42,017 bases of DNA from Sulfurimonas sp. (GTDB lineage: Bacteria > Campylobacterota > Campylobacteria > Campylobacterales > Sulfurimonadaceae): assembly GCA_021648405.1 (NCBI GenBank), contig JAKISX010000007.1, positions 1-42,017 of the forward strand. The letters are read 5' to 3'. Shown here piece after piece: positions 34,734 through 41,989 of the stretch. How positions within the stretch are numbered: position 1 is the first letter of the stretch; each line of letters starts with the position of its first letter. The notes beneath the pieces were generated by a model. That model was not told where the DNA came from. It ran no database searches and was given only the letters and a program-made list of their open reading frames with translations. The translations under genes and the position numbers were made by a program.

Positions 34734-35007
34734 TATTTTTTCCTATTCCTATATCTTCTAGTGCACATGCTGCCATGTTTTCAATTGTGATTAAATGTCT
34801 TTTTAGATAAGAAACAGCTTGTATCTTTTCTATAGTTTGCTGTCTTCTCGCTGGATTTATATCCAATGTATTTATTGATTCATCAACTAGTGTGTTCAGA
34901 ATGTAACTTTGATTGATTACTAAATCAAAGTTTTTGCATTCTCTAAGAGCAGTAAGTGCTCTACCGAGTTCTACGAGGTGTAATTCTTCATCTCTTGGAT
35001 TATTCAT
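34723..35007 (-). CDS. hypothetical small protein between portal and scaffold genes
   Basis: A 94-aa mostly helical protein (ELHLVELGRALTALRECKNF, then YLKRHLITIENMAACALEDI). No motif recognised. It overlaps the scaffold start by 11 bases, so translation is probably coupled. A head-assembly role is inferred from position only. Confidence 0.6.
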   Translation of the reverse strand: MNNPRDEELHLVELGRALTALRECKNFDLVINQSYILNTLVDESINTLDINPARRQQTIEKIQAVSYLKRHLITIENMAACALEDIGIGKNNEL

Positions 35008-35049
35008 TTCTGAGTCCTTTTTTTATTTTTTATAACTTTGTTGTATCTA

Positions 35050-35310
35050 TTAATATCTACCAGCAGCAAGACCAGCCATTTGACTGTTTGGTTGAGTAGA
35101 CGGTTGAGCTTGATTAGCTACCTGTCCTTTTTGAGCAAACTCATCGAGTGCTAACTGTATTAGTTCCTCTGGAACACCTTGTGCAATAAGTTCATCTATA
35201 CTAATTCCTTTTTCAAGAAGTTTTACAATTTCGTTTACAGCAACATTTATCTCAACTGACTCTCTTTCTTTATCCATACCACTTGCTGCTAAGCCATCTG
35301 TGTCCATCAT
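35050..35310 (-). CDS. small conserved-type protein after the portal gene
   Basis: An 86-aa protein. The central part (EIVKLLEKGISIDELIAQGV then PEELIQLALDEF) repeats a helix-turn pattern common in short proteins next to phage portal genes, and the end is Gln/Ala-rich (QPNSQMAGLAAGRY). N4-like genomes carry a comparable gene between portal and scaffold. Function unknown. Confidence 0.65.
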   Translation of the reverse strand: MMDTDGLAASGMDKERESVEINVAVNEIVKLLEKGISIDELIAQGVPEELIQLALDEFAQKGQVANQAQPSTQPNSQMAGLAAGRY

Positions 35311-35336
35311 TTTAATAACCTTTGTTTTAGGATTGT

Positions 35337-35363
35337 ACTTAATTTAAACTTAATTTAAACTTA
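35337..35363. repeat. short 11-bp direct repeat
   Basis: ACTTAATTTAA occurs twice in a row, plus a partial third (ACTTA), in the gap between the portal stop and the 86-aa gene. Very AT-rich; could be protein-binding or simple slippage. Confidence 0.6.
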
Positions 35364-37343
35364 TTATCTAGGAACGCCTATCTGTTCAGACTCTCCACCG
35401 TGCATCTTTTGAAAAGCCATCAAGTCCAACGACGATAATCTATCTTGTTCTTTTAACTCCATTTTCTGTCTATGAGTAACCTCATCTTCTTTTTCTATAA
35501 ATGATAAGTCTTCATTATCTGTTTTTGAATTTATCAATTTTGTTTCAGCAACTATTTTACCTGTCTGTGCATTCTTATGACTAGCTTGTGAATATTTCTC
35601 AGCTGCATCAGCCTCGTCTTCAAGTGCAGATTTGTTTATTCTGTTAATTTCTGCTCTTAATTTATCATTAACTAATTTTCTTCTTTCCATTTCTATTTGA
35701 TGCTCAGCAGCTCTCATGTCAATTTCATCTTGATTTGGCTTATAGTCTTCAAGCTTTTTTGCTAAAGCAGGCATATTTTGTAACTTCGCAATTTCTGCTT
35801 GGATAAATCTCCTCTCCTCTGGTTCTGAGTTTGGACCAAGAGTTTGCAGAACCATGGATAGCTCTCTTGCTTTGTTCTGATTATCTTCAGTCGTACTTAC
35901 CTGTATATCTATATCTATATTGCCTAATAAGTCATCTTTTTTTACAGATACGAATTTATCATTTGTAATCCTAATAACTTCTTCTTCACTTAGAAACTCA
36001 CTATTGTAAGACATCCATTTTCTAAGTAGTGGCTTTATCAAGTTTTCTGAAATGTTTCTAACTAGATTTACTCTTCTAGCACTTGTAGCATCCATGGCAC
36101 CACGAGTCTCTATAGCAGTAGAACCACTTGGTCCAGAGAATGATTTAATACCAGTATCAGCATCTATTTCATTGCTTATCATGGATAATACATTGAATGC
36201 AGATGATGGTATCTGATTATAGCTACCATCCCAAAAATCTTCTTTTGATCTGTTGAATTCAAAATTCTCATTGTTTAGAAACTTGGTTCTATTCTGTGTA
36301 TCCAGGGAACCTTTTAGCATACCTTTTTGACCGTTATTAGATAATGCCATATTATCAATTATTCCACGAAATATAGCTGTTTTTACTTTTTGTTTATCAC
36401 TGATTATTTCAGCGTTAGACTCACCAAACAATTGAAACGGAACACTATTGAATGGAACTATTAAAAATGGTGGCTTACCGTCTGGATAAGGATTAGTTTG
36501 TAGTCTTATTATTGTATCTCCAACCCATGCACAAACTATTGGTTCAGCAATTCCATCGCCATCTAGATCGTAATTACCCCAATATTCGTATACTAGTAAT
36601 TTCTTTCTTGGATCATCTTGAAATTTAAAATTTGAAGAATCTTGACTATTGTATGAATAAGTGTCTGAATCTCCATCGTTGTTTATTTGTATCTCATCCA
36701 AATTTGTATACTTTATATCATTTTTCAATGTGCTAAAATCTGTTTCATATCTATGTATAATAAATTGACACTTATCCATATCATCTTGGCATGTTGGATC
36801 CACAAACACATCTTCATTCCTACAAACGATAGCACCAGGCTGATTCTTTGTAACTACTATTTCTTCTATTTCTATCTCTTTTATTTCCTCTTCACCGTAC
36901 TCGTTAACAACAACTGAATCAATTTTTGATTTTACTTTCTTGCTAGAGTAATCCCATCCAGTTTGCACGACTACTGAACCCTCTTTGTCAAGTACTTTTA
37001 CTGCCTTTGTCATAAATCTATATCTGTTAAATTGTCTACAAAATTGTGTATTTAGTATTATTTGGTTTTGTTCTGCAGCAAACTGGTCTTCCCATGTTAT
37101 TGGACTTGCTTTCATTATATCTGGAGAACTAACAAATGGGTCTATTAAGCTTGAATGTAGCCATTCACTTTGTCTCTTTATGTCACGGCTGATTATTTTT
37201 GATTTTCCATCCTGCTCATTACCATATGGTTCTCCATCATACTCCCTAGACCATTTTTTTCTTTTAGAATCCCATACTCTTTTCATGGTATCTGATGATG
37301 AGAGATCATTCTTTAGTGAATCTAATAATTTCTTCTTATCCAT
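35364..37343 (-). CDS. portal protein (N4 gp59-like)
   Basis: A 659-aa protein, somewhat shorter than N4 gp59 (about 760). The N-terminal half shows a portal-like pattern: KIISRDIKRQSEWLHSSLID, VKVLDKEGSVVVQTGWDY, then NEDVFVDPTCQDDMDKCQFI. The middle has FLIVPFNSVPFQLFGESNAE, and the wing/stem part SFSGPSGSTAIETRGAMDAT is the conserved region near the crown. The C-terminus is a long charged coiled coil (MRAAEHQIEMERRKLVNDKL), usual for podophage portals. It forms the dodecameric DNA entry ring and organises packaging. It is first in the head gene series, after a possible promoter. Confidence 0.9.
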   Translation of the reverse strand: MDKKKLLDSLKNDLSSSDTMKRVWDSKRKKWSREYDGEPYGNEQDGKSKIISRDIKRQSEWLHSSLIDPFVSSPDIMKASPITWEDQFAAEQNQIILNTQFCRQFNRYRFMTKAVKVLDKEGSVVVQTGWDYSSKKVKSKIDSVVVNEYGEEEIKEIEIEEIVVTKNQPGAIVCRNEDVFVDPTCQDDMDKCQFIIHRYETDFSTLKNDIKYTNLDEIQINNDGDSDTYSYNSQDSSNFKFQDDPRKKLLVYEYWGNYDLDGDGIAEPIVCAWVGDTIIRLQTNPYPDGKPPFLIVPFNSVPFQLFGESNAEIISDKQKVKTAIFRGIIDNMALSNNGQKGMLKGSLDTQNRTKFLNNENFEFNRSKEDFWDGSYNQIPSSAFNVLSMISNEIDADTGIKSFSGPSGSTAIETRGAMDATSARRVNLVRNISENLIKPLLRKWMSYNSEFLSEEEVIRITNDKFVSVKKDDLLGNIDIDIQVSTTEDNQNKARELSMVLQTLGPNSEPEERRFIQAEIAKLQNMPALAKKLEDYKPNQDEIDMRAAEHQIEMERRKLVNDKLRAEINRINKSALEDEADAAEKYSQASHKNAQTGKIVAETKLINSKTDNEDLSFIEKEDEVTHRQKMELKEQDRLSSLDLMAFQKMHGGESEQIGVPR

Positions 37344-37377
37344 ATGGTTGCCTCGATTATTTTTTTATCTATATGGA

Positions 37378-37386
37378 AGTATATCA
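37378..37386 (-). promoter_or_regulatory. extended -10 promoter for the portal/head operon
   Basis: Leftward TGATATACT lies 35 bp before the portal ATG, with no clear -35. It has the same form and distance as the elements at 28522 and 41367. Confidence 0.45.
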
Positions 37387-37464
37387 TATTCATGCAAAGA
37401 TCGCACTTGTAAAGCTTTCTGTTGATATAGTACACTTCTTATTTTTAGCTGTGATTAACAATAC

Positions 37465-38100
37465 TTATTTATTGGCTAAATTGTTCATCCTATTGTCCCA
37501 CCCTCGTAGATATATTAGAAATTTTCTTGGACTAGATGTCGCAAGTTTAATATATTCTGTTTTCATATTTGATAGCATTAGCGTTTTAAAATACATATAA
37601 CCCTCTTTTGAAAATTCTTTATTTATTACAATTAATGCATTTTTAGTTTTTCTGCCGTAAATTCCGTCAACTGTAGATAGCCTACCAAACTTGAGCATTT
37701 TAGATTCTTCTATATTTATTATACTCTGCTGAACAGCTCTCCATGCTCTAGTGTTACTGTTAGTAAAAATTGAAAACATTGCGACTTGACATTCTTGAGG
37801 GAACTTATCAAGATGTGCATTTTTTAGAAATTCTTCGTAAAAGGCACTAGCTAGAGCTCTAACTTTTTTTTCTTTGCCTATTAAGTATTCATTTATTTTT
37901 TGCAAGTCTTTATGAGACCATTTTTTAGATTTTGAATCTATGCCTATTTTTTTAGATATCTTTTGTATATATAGAACCAGTTTTGCGTTAGGATGTACTT
38001 TTGCATATATACCATAAGGTGTAGTAATATCATCTTCTGTTTTATTATAATGTACCTTAGTGCCCTCTGCTTTTTCAAGATAGTCTAATAATGCTTTCAT
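37465..38100 (-). CDS. endolysin, GH108-type N-acetylmuramidase
   Basis: A 211-aa protein. The N-terminus LEKAEGTKVHYN carries the catalytic Glu12 in the usual EG context of glycoside hydrolase family 108, and DDITTPYGIYA matches the TxxGI segment. The C-terminal half (STVDGIYGRKTKNALIVIN, then YLRGWDNRM) matches the peptidoglycan-binding region of this family. N4's own murein hydrolase belongs to GH108. It has no signal or membrane segment, so it needs the holin for release. AAGGA ribosome site; last gene of the lysis cassette. Confidence 0.85.
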   Translation of the reverse strand: MKALLDYLEKAEGTKVHYNKTEDDITTPYGIYAKVHPNAKLVLYIQKISKKIGIDSKSKKWSHKDLQKINEYLIGKEKKVRALASAFYEEFLKNAHLDKFPQECQVAMFSIFTNSNTRAWRAVQQSIINIEESKMLKFGRLSTVDGIYGRKTKNALIVINKEFSKEGYMYFKTLMLSNMKTEYIKLATSSPRKFLIYLRGWDNRMNNLANK

Positions 38101-38101
38101 T

Positions 38102-38344
38102 CTATTTTTCCTTAAATGTCTGTTTGTAATCCATAATCTGTAAATTGTGGAAATCTATAATATCTCTAAGATTGCCGATATATGCTTTATATAGTAGAAC
38201 ATCTTTATCTAAAACTCTAATCATTCTAGGCTTAGGTTGTTCTGTAGTTTGAAACTCAAACGGTTTAGGCTCTATATATATGTATTCTTTGCTACTACAT
38301 CCTGATAGAACTAAAAGAGTTAGAATCATTATTATTAGTTTCAT
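38102..38344 (-). CDS. o-spanin-like outer-membrane lipoprotein (Rz1-like)
   Basis: An 80-aa protein with a signal peptide (MKLIIMILTLLVLSGC) ending in an LSGC lipobox; after cleavage the Cys would be lipidated. The mature part contains EPKPFEFQTTEQPKP, a Pro-rich spanin-like segment. It overlaps the i-spanin gene by 50 bases in another frame, the classic Rz/Rz1 layout. It would join the inner-membrane partner to disrupt the outer membrane, implying a Gram-negative host. GGGAG ribosome site. Confidence 0.85.
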   Translation of the reverse strand: MKLIIMILTLLVLSGCSSKEYIYIEPKPFEFQTTEQPKPRMIRVLDKDVLLYKAYIGNLRDIIDFHNLQIMDYKQTFKEK

Positions 38345-38609
38345 TATATTTTATCTCCCTCTCTATAGCATCTATAGTAATCTCATTGTTTTTCAAAAGA
38401 GATGCTATGGTTTTTTGTTTAGTCTTAAAGATTTCTCTTTTTACCTCATCATTAGATACAAGCTTTTGAACTACTATCTCTTTTTTTAATCTTGAGATAT
38501 TTTCTTTTTGCTCTGCGTTAGAGTATCTTAGGTACTTGACATAAGCAAGAAAAGCAATAACTACCGCTCCTATTGCGATGTTTGCATAACTTTTAATTAA
38601 AGTGAGCAT
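38295..38609 (-). CDS. i-spanin-like inner-membrane protein (Rz-like)
   Basis: About 104 aa. One N-terminal membrane segment (YANIAIGAVVIAFLAYVKYL) is followed by a periplasmic coiled coil (QKENISRLKKEIVVQ, EREIKYNETNN). This is the i-spanin form. The ATG at 38609 is preferred over an upstream GTG (38627) because AAAAGG lies about 8 bases before it. The ATG directly follows the holin stop (TAAGATG). Its 3' end contains the start of the lipoprotein gene in another frame. Confidence 0.8.
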   Translation of the reverse strand: MLTLIKSYANIAIGAVVIAFLAYVKYLRYSNAEQKENISRLKKEIVVQKLVSNDEVKREIFKTKQKTIASLLKNNEITIDAIEREIKYNETNNNDSNSFSSIRM

Positions 38610-38610
38610 C

Positions 38611-38832
38611 TTATCTACCTTTTGCACTTAAGAATGCACTCAAGCTATCAATCAGCTTCGCACCTACATCGCTTCTGCTCATCATCGCTAAAAAAGCTAT
38701 TAACGCGATTAAGCCAGTATTCCATACAAAATCAGAATCACTGTTGTTTACAACTGAGTAGATGTATACAAATAGAAATAAAAAGAAAGCTACAAAGCTT
38801 TTCCAGTTTTTAGTTGGGTTTTTATCTTTCAT
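38611..38832 (-). CDS. holin-like two-segment membrane protein
   Basis: A 73-aa protein with two hydrophobic helices (residues about 11-28, SFVAFFLFLFVYIYSVV, and 37-50, NTGLIALIAFLAMM), a short polar N-terminus and a polar tail (SDVGAKLIDSLSAFLSAKGR). Size and topology fit a class II holin, which would time release of the endolysin. It lies between a membrane protein and the spanin pair; it overlaps the preceding gene by 11 bases. Confidence 0.7.
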   Translation of the reverse strand: MKDKNPTKNWKSFVAFFLFLFVYIYSVVNNSDSDFVWNTGLIALIAFLAMMSRSDVGAKLIDSLSAFLSAKGR

Positions 38833-39259
38833 GTTTTATCTTTTTTAATAGAATTTTCATCATATCCTCCGTGTAAGAATTAACGCCTAAAGCAATTCTT
38901 TTATTATCAAGAGCCTGTATATATTTAATTGTAGTTACGAAATCTATCACTTCAATTTTATAATAATCTTTAAATGCTTGTCTTACTTCTGCTTTTAATA
39001 ATGTTATAGTATTAGCTAGTATAACTTTATTTAATTGCTCTTGGTGGCTATCGAGTCTAGTTTCAGATTCTAAATGTCTTCTGTTGCTCAAAAAATGATT
39101 TATATATATACCGCCAATCGTAATAATGGCTAAATGAATATTGTACGCATAAATGTATTCTAGCACTAAATCAGGGTTTAAGACACTCATTCCACCACCT
39201 GCAAATAGTAACGCCATAAATAATCTTAGCTCTTTTATTATTGCAATAAAATTAGTCAT
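38822..39259 (-). CDS. membrane protein with cytoplasmic helical tail, lysis cassette
   Basis: A 145-aa protein with two membrane segments near the N-terminus (residues about 10-30, ELRLFMALLFAGGGMSVL, and 40-56, NIHLAIITIGGIYINHFL). A long charged helical tail follows (SETRLDSHQEQLNKVILANT onward), ending in a basic MKILLKKIKHER. It overlaps the holin candidate by 11 bases and the Cys-rich gene by 8. It could be an antiholin, a holin partner or a lysis-timing sensor. No family recognised. Confidence 0.6.
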   Translation of the reverse strand: MTNFIAIIKELRLFMALLFAGGGMSVLNPDLVLEYIYAYNIHLAIITIGGIYINHFLSNRRHLESETRLDSHQEQLNKVILANTITLLKAEVRQAFKDYYKIEVIDFVTTIKYIQALDNKRIALGVNSYTEDMMKILLKKIKHER

Positions 39260-39599
39260 TATCTTTAACCCTCTTTTTAAATCTATTATACATCAATTTT
39301 GGGTATTTAAATAAACAACCTAAAAATCCACCTGTTGCTATAAGTGTTGCACCTACTATGTTTAATCTAAATAAACAATCTATAAAGTTTCTTGTGCTAC
39401 ATTCATCGTCATGTTCTTTGCAACAGTCACCTATATACACTACATGCATAATTTTATAGCACTCTTTAAAGTTTTGTGGTTTTTTCCAAGCCAACCAGTT
39501 TTCGGGGAACGAGGTACACCATCCGCCTTTTGGTATTTTTTCCATGCACTTTCTGCATACTGGTGCTTTGCTTGGCTCTTTACAATCAATACAATACAT
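39252..39599 (-). CDS. Cys-rich membrane protein with phospholipase A2-like CCxxHD motif
   Basis: A 115-aa protein with three parts. Residues 3-18 carry two CxxC pairs (C3/C6 and C15/C18), a likely zinc ribbon. Residues about 55-75 read YIGDCCKEHDDECSTR with His63-Asp64 and a second Asp (Asp74) in NFIDCLF; this resembles the PLA2 catalytic CCxxHD helix plus its downstream Asp. A hydrophobic helix follows (about 79-97, LNIVGATLIATGGFLGCLF) and a basic tail. It lies at the head of the lysis cassette, in TAATG overlap with the previous gene. Phospholipid hydrolysis is inferred from the motif; the calcium loop is not obvious. Confidence 0.55.
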   Translation of the reverse strand: MYCIDCKEPSKAPVCRKCMEKIPKGGWCTSFPENWLAWKKPQNFKECYKIMHVVYIGDCCKEHDDECSTRNFIDCLFRLNIVGATLIATGGFLGCLFKYPKLMYNRFKKRVKDND

Positions 39600-39937
39600 T
39601 ATGTGTCACTGCTCCATTCACTCTTTTTTAATTCCTCTAGTGCCTCTGGTAAAGAGAATATAAATACATCTTTATTAAACTCTAGACCATAGTCTGAAAA
39701 TTTATCTCTCAACTCATCCAATCCAGCTACATTAAAGCCAAAGCCTTTCATGAAATAACCATCTTTAGAAAATCTACTTACTGTGTGATTGAATGTCGCC
39801 AAGTAAGATGGTATAGTGTGATACACAACTGGTTCTATAATGTCTCCATCTCCATTTCTTTTCTTAAACTCATTTAATGGTAGAGGTATCTCTAGCATAC
39901 TAACTTTTGCTTTTATATAAAAATTTTGCCATATCAT
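39599..39937 (-). CDS. hypothetical protein between fibre and lysis genes
   Basis: A 112-aa soluble protein (IPSYLATFNHTVSRFSKDGY, then FNVAGLDELRDKFSDYGLEF, end SLPEALEELKKSEW). It starts in ATGA overlap with the fibre C-terminal frame and ends in overlap with the Cys-rich gene. It may be a fibre accessory or assembly protein; no family recognised. Confidence 0.6.
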   Translation of the reverse strand: MIWQNFYIKAKVSMLEIPLPLNEFKKRNGDGDIIEPVVYHTIPSYLATFNHTVSRFSKDGYFMKGFGFNVAGLDELRDKFSDYGLEFNKDVFIFSLPEALEELKKSEWSSDT

Positions 39938-40290
39938 AATAATCCTTTTAATTGTGCATCCGCATATAGCACTGCTACATCTACTGGTGTATCGTATGTT
40001 CTAAATAGACTGATTGGGCTATTGTTCTTGTACACATCTAAAGGGATTCCGCTACCTAAACGCAACCCTCCTAATGTGAATGACTCTGTAAAAGGAGTTG
40101 GGATAACTCCCAGCACTTCCGTAAGTAGTACCCCATCTAACCAAACTGCACAGCGGTCTGATTTAACTTCCATTACAATATGATAGTTTGTGTTGTCTAT
40201 AGTATTTAACCACAGGCTAACTTGTGCAGCTCTGATTAGCATCACATTACCCTGTGTAACGCCAAAATATAGTCTGCTTGTTCCTTGCAA
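39934..40290 (-). pseudogene. C-terminal part of frameshifted LamG-like tail fibre
   Basis: About 118 codons in the frame one base off from the upstream fibre gene. The sequence (GTSRLYFGVTQGNVMLIRAA, VKSDRCAVWLDGVLLTEV) continues the concanavalin/LamG-like jelly-roll begun there. The first residue is only a TTG, without a ribosome site, and the frame is closed upstream by TAG at 40312-40314. It is therefore better seen as the displaced end of the fibre than as an independent gene. It ends in overlap with the next gene (ATGA). Confidence 0.6.
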
Positions 40291-41072
40291 TATACCACTG
40301 TAGTTTCTGTGCTATCTTTTTGCACTCTATATACCACCTCTAATGTAAATTCGCCTGATGGAATCCATTGAGTGTCTATATACCCACTATTGTCACACTC
40401 TAATGCCTCAAAACTAGGTCTAATAGGTACACCTTGTGGCGACCTTACTATATTTCCAGTTTGCAGTCCATAATTAAGAGTTCTAGCACTTAATCTACAA
40501 GAACTGGTATAGTTTATAATTGGGTAGGTAGCAGTACTTACTAAATCAGTTATAGTATTGCCTAGTTCGCACATAGGAAAATATGCTACTACATTATCTA
40601 TTTCGGATTGAGTGAGAATCTCTGAGTTTAAAATATTATTATTGATGTAAAGAAATCTTTCAGGTTTTTCTTTTAGAAAGTCTTTTTGAGCTGTTGTAAA
40701 AATTCCATCATAGAATATATAATTAGACCTTATGAAGTTGCTAGTTGGAGTATTAATTGTATAGTCCGTCATTTGAGTAGTAACTTCGTCATACCATTGA
40801 GTACCATCCACTATAAACGCTACTGTCTGAACTTGAGCATTTATATCAACAATGATGGATTGGTCTATCCCATTAAATTTCACGGATTGTCCAAAATAAT
40901 TTTTACCATCTACACCTGATGACCCACTATTAACCATTAAACTTTCTCCGCCGAAGAAATTCCCTGCGAAACTAGTGTTCCACTTATAGTCAATAACTGG
41001 GTTGTACGGGAATACATACGGGGGTGTACCACCTCCGCCTTTACCCGTTGTTCCTAGTAAGCCTAATAGCAT
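40242..41072 (-). CDS. tail fibre/appendage protein, N-terminal part, frame broken
   Basis: A 276-codon frame. It opens MLLGLLGTTGKGGGGTPPYV, a Gly/Pro-rich leader common in phage appendage proteins, then a beta-rich region with FNGIDQSIIVDI and WIPSGEFTLEVVYRVQKD, the beginning of a LamG-like carbohydrate-binding fold. The last about 19 residues (after TTVV) are out of character, and the fold continues in the -1 frame in 39934-40311. A single-base change between 40242 and 40311 (most simply near 40300) would restore one protein of about 390 aa. It could be a real mutation, phase variation, programmed shift or assembly error; no canonical slippery site is visible. Confidence 0.65.
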   Translation of the reverse strand: MLLGLLGTTGKGGGGTPPYVFPYNPVIDYKWNTSFAGNFFGGESLMVNSGSSGVDGKNYFGQSVKFNGIDQSIIVDINAQVQTVAFIVDGTQWYDEVTTQMTDYTINTPTSNFIRSNYIFYDGIFTTAQKDFLKEKPERFLYINNNILNSEILTQSEIDNVVAYFPMCELGNTITDLVSTATYPIINYTSSCRLSARTLNYGLQTGNIVRSPQGVPIRPSFEALECDNSGYIDTQWIPSGEFTLEVVYRVQKDSTETTVVYCKEQADYILALHRVM

Positions 41073-41081
41073 AGTTTCTCC

Positions 41082-41330
41082 TTACGCTGAACCAAGTGAA
41101 ACGCTAGGGTTAAAATTATATGTTTTTTCCTTTACTAAAACAAGGTTTGCACCTTTCACTAAGTCTATAGTAGCAGTATCAGCACCTATTGAAACAGATG
41201 TATCTGCACCAACTAATACGAGTATATCTTTGTCTGGAGTGTATGATGCCCCGCTACTAAAAATATTTTTAAGTGTAAACACAAAAGCGATATGCCCTCT
41301 GTAATCTAGCGGTACTTTTAAAGAACTCAT
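41082..41330 (-). CDS. hypothetical small appendage protein
   Basis: An 82-aa protein, beta-rich (HIAFVFTLKNIF, ILVLVGADTSVSIGADTATI, ANLVLVKEKTYNF). It starts with AAAAGGAAATTC upstream and lies 37 bp after an extended -10 element. It ends 9 bases before the fibre gene. Possibly a fibre connector; no family recognised. Confidence 0.55.
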   Translation of the reverse strand: MSSLKVPLDYRGHIAFVFTLKNIFSSGASYTPDKDILVLVGADTSVSIGADTATIDLVKGANLVLVKEKTYNFNPSVSLGSA

Positions 41331-41366
41331 TGAATTTCCTTTTTTTTGATAATTTAAAGTTATCTA

Positions 41367-41375
41367 ATTATATCA
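41367..41375 (-). promoter_or_regulatory. extended -10 promoter for fibre and lysis genes
   Basis: Leftward TGATATAAT lies 37 bp before the ATG of the 82-aa gene in one of the few real gaps of the late block. No -35 match at 17 bp. Confidence 0.45.
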
Positions 41376-41393
41376 TTATTTTGTTAAAATAGA

Positions 41394-41711
41394 TTAAACT
41401 CTTGTTGGTAGAAAAGCAATAAAGCTTTTAACATTAGCTGGTTTTTCTTGTTGTCCTGACACTATGTCTATTTGTAGTTGTCTTGAAACTTCCCAAACAT
41501 TTTCATTCCAATCCAATACAGATATTGCAAAATCATAGTGAGAGTAGCTTGTGTTTCTAGTATATTTTTGCATACTATTTATGTCTTTGAACTTTGTGCC
41601 ATTCTCTAAATTATAGATATTTATCTCTTTTTGGATTAGCCAATCTATAGCACTCTCAACTAGTGGGATTTCAACTATTGATTCCAATTCTACTTTTGTT
41701 CTTTTTGCCAT
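41394..41711 (-). CDS. hypothetical protein
   Basis: A 105-aa protein with helical N-terminal half (ELESIVEIPLVESAIDWLIQ) and beta-rich C-terminal half (YDFAISVLDWNENVWEVSRQ, IDIVSGQQEKPANVKSFIAF). No family recognised. It shares a base with the stop of the gene upstream. Likely part of the tail appendage group. Confidence 0.55.
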   Translation of the reverse strand: MAKRTKVELESIVEIPLVESAIDWLIQKEINIYNLENGTKFKDINSMQKYTRNTSYSHYDFAISVLDWNENVWEVSRQLQIDIVSGQQEKPANVKSFIAFLPTRV

Positions 41712-41989
41712 TATACTATCCTTACTTTTAGGTTATTTTTTAAGAGGGCTTTTACTCTCACTTGTGTTGGAGTTGGCTGGTCGTATTCATAATCTATGCC
41801 ATGCACCGCACCTTTGTTAAGTGTATTCGCATCATAGTTAACAAGAATATCTTTTGCTATAGGAGATTCATTCACATTGTTTGAAAATAGAATAGTAGCA
41901 CTGTCTATTGTGCTTGTTAATGTAAAAAACTCGCTATCTTGGACTATTTGTAATTGAGCCTTTGGCATCTTGTTTACTGGAACACTCAT
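41711..41989 (-). CDS. hypothetical tail-associated protein, possibly truncated by window edge
   Basis: 92 codons from the first ATG, but the frame stays open to the window edge (about 9 further codons), so the true start may lie outside. The content is beta-rich: QLQIVQDSEFFTLTSTIDSA and a C-terminal GIDYEYDQPTPTQVRVKALL, reminiscent of repeat modules in virion appendage proteins. It shares a base with the next gene. No family recognised. Confidence 0.5.
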   Translation of the reverse strand: MSVPVNKMPKAQLQIVQDSEFFTLTSTIDSATILFSNNVNESPIAKDILVNYDANTLNKGAVHGIDYEYDQPTPTQVRVKALLKNNLKVRIV

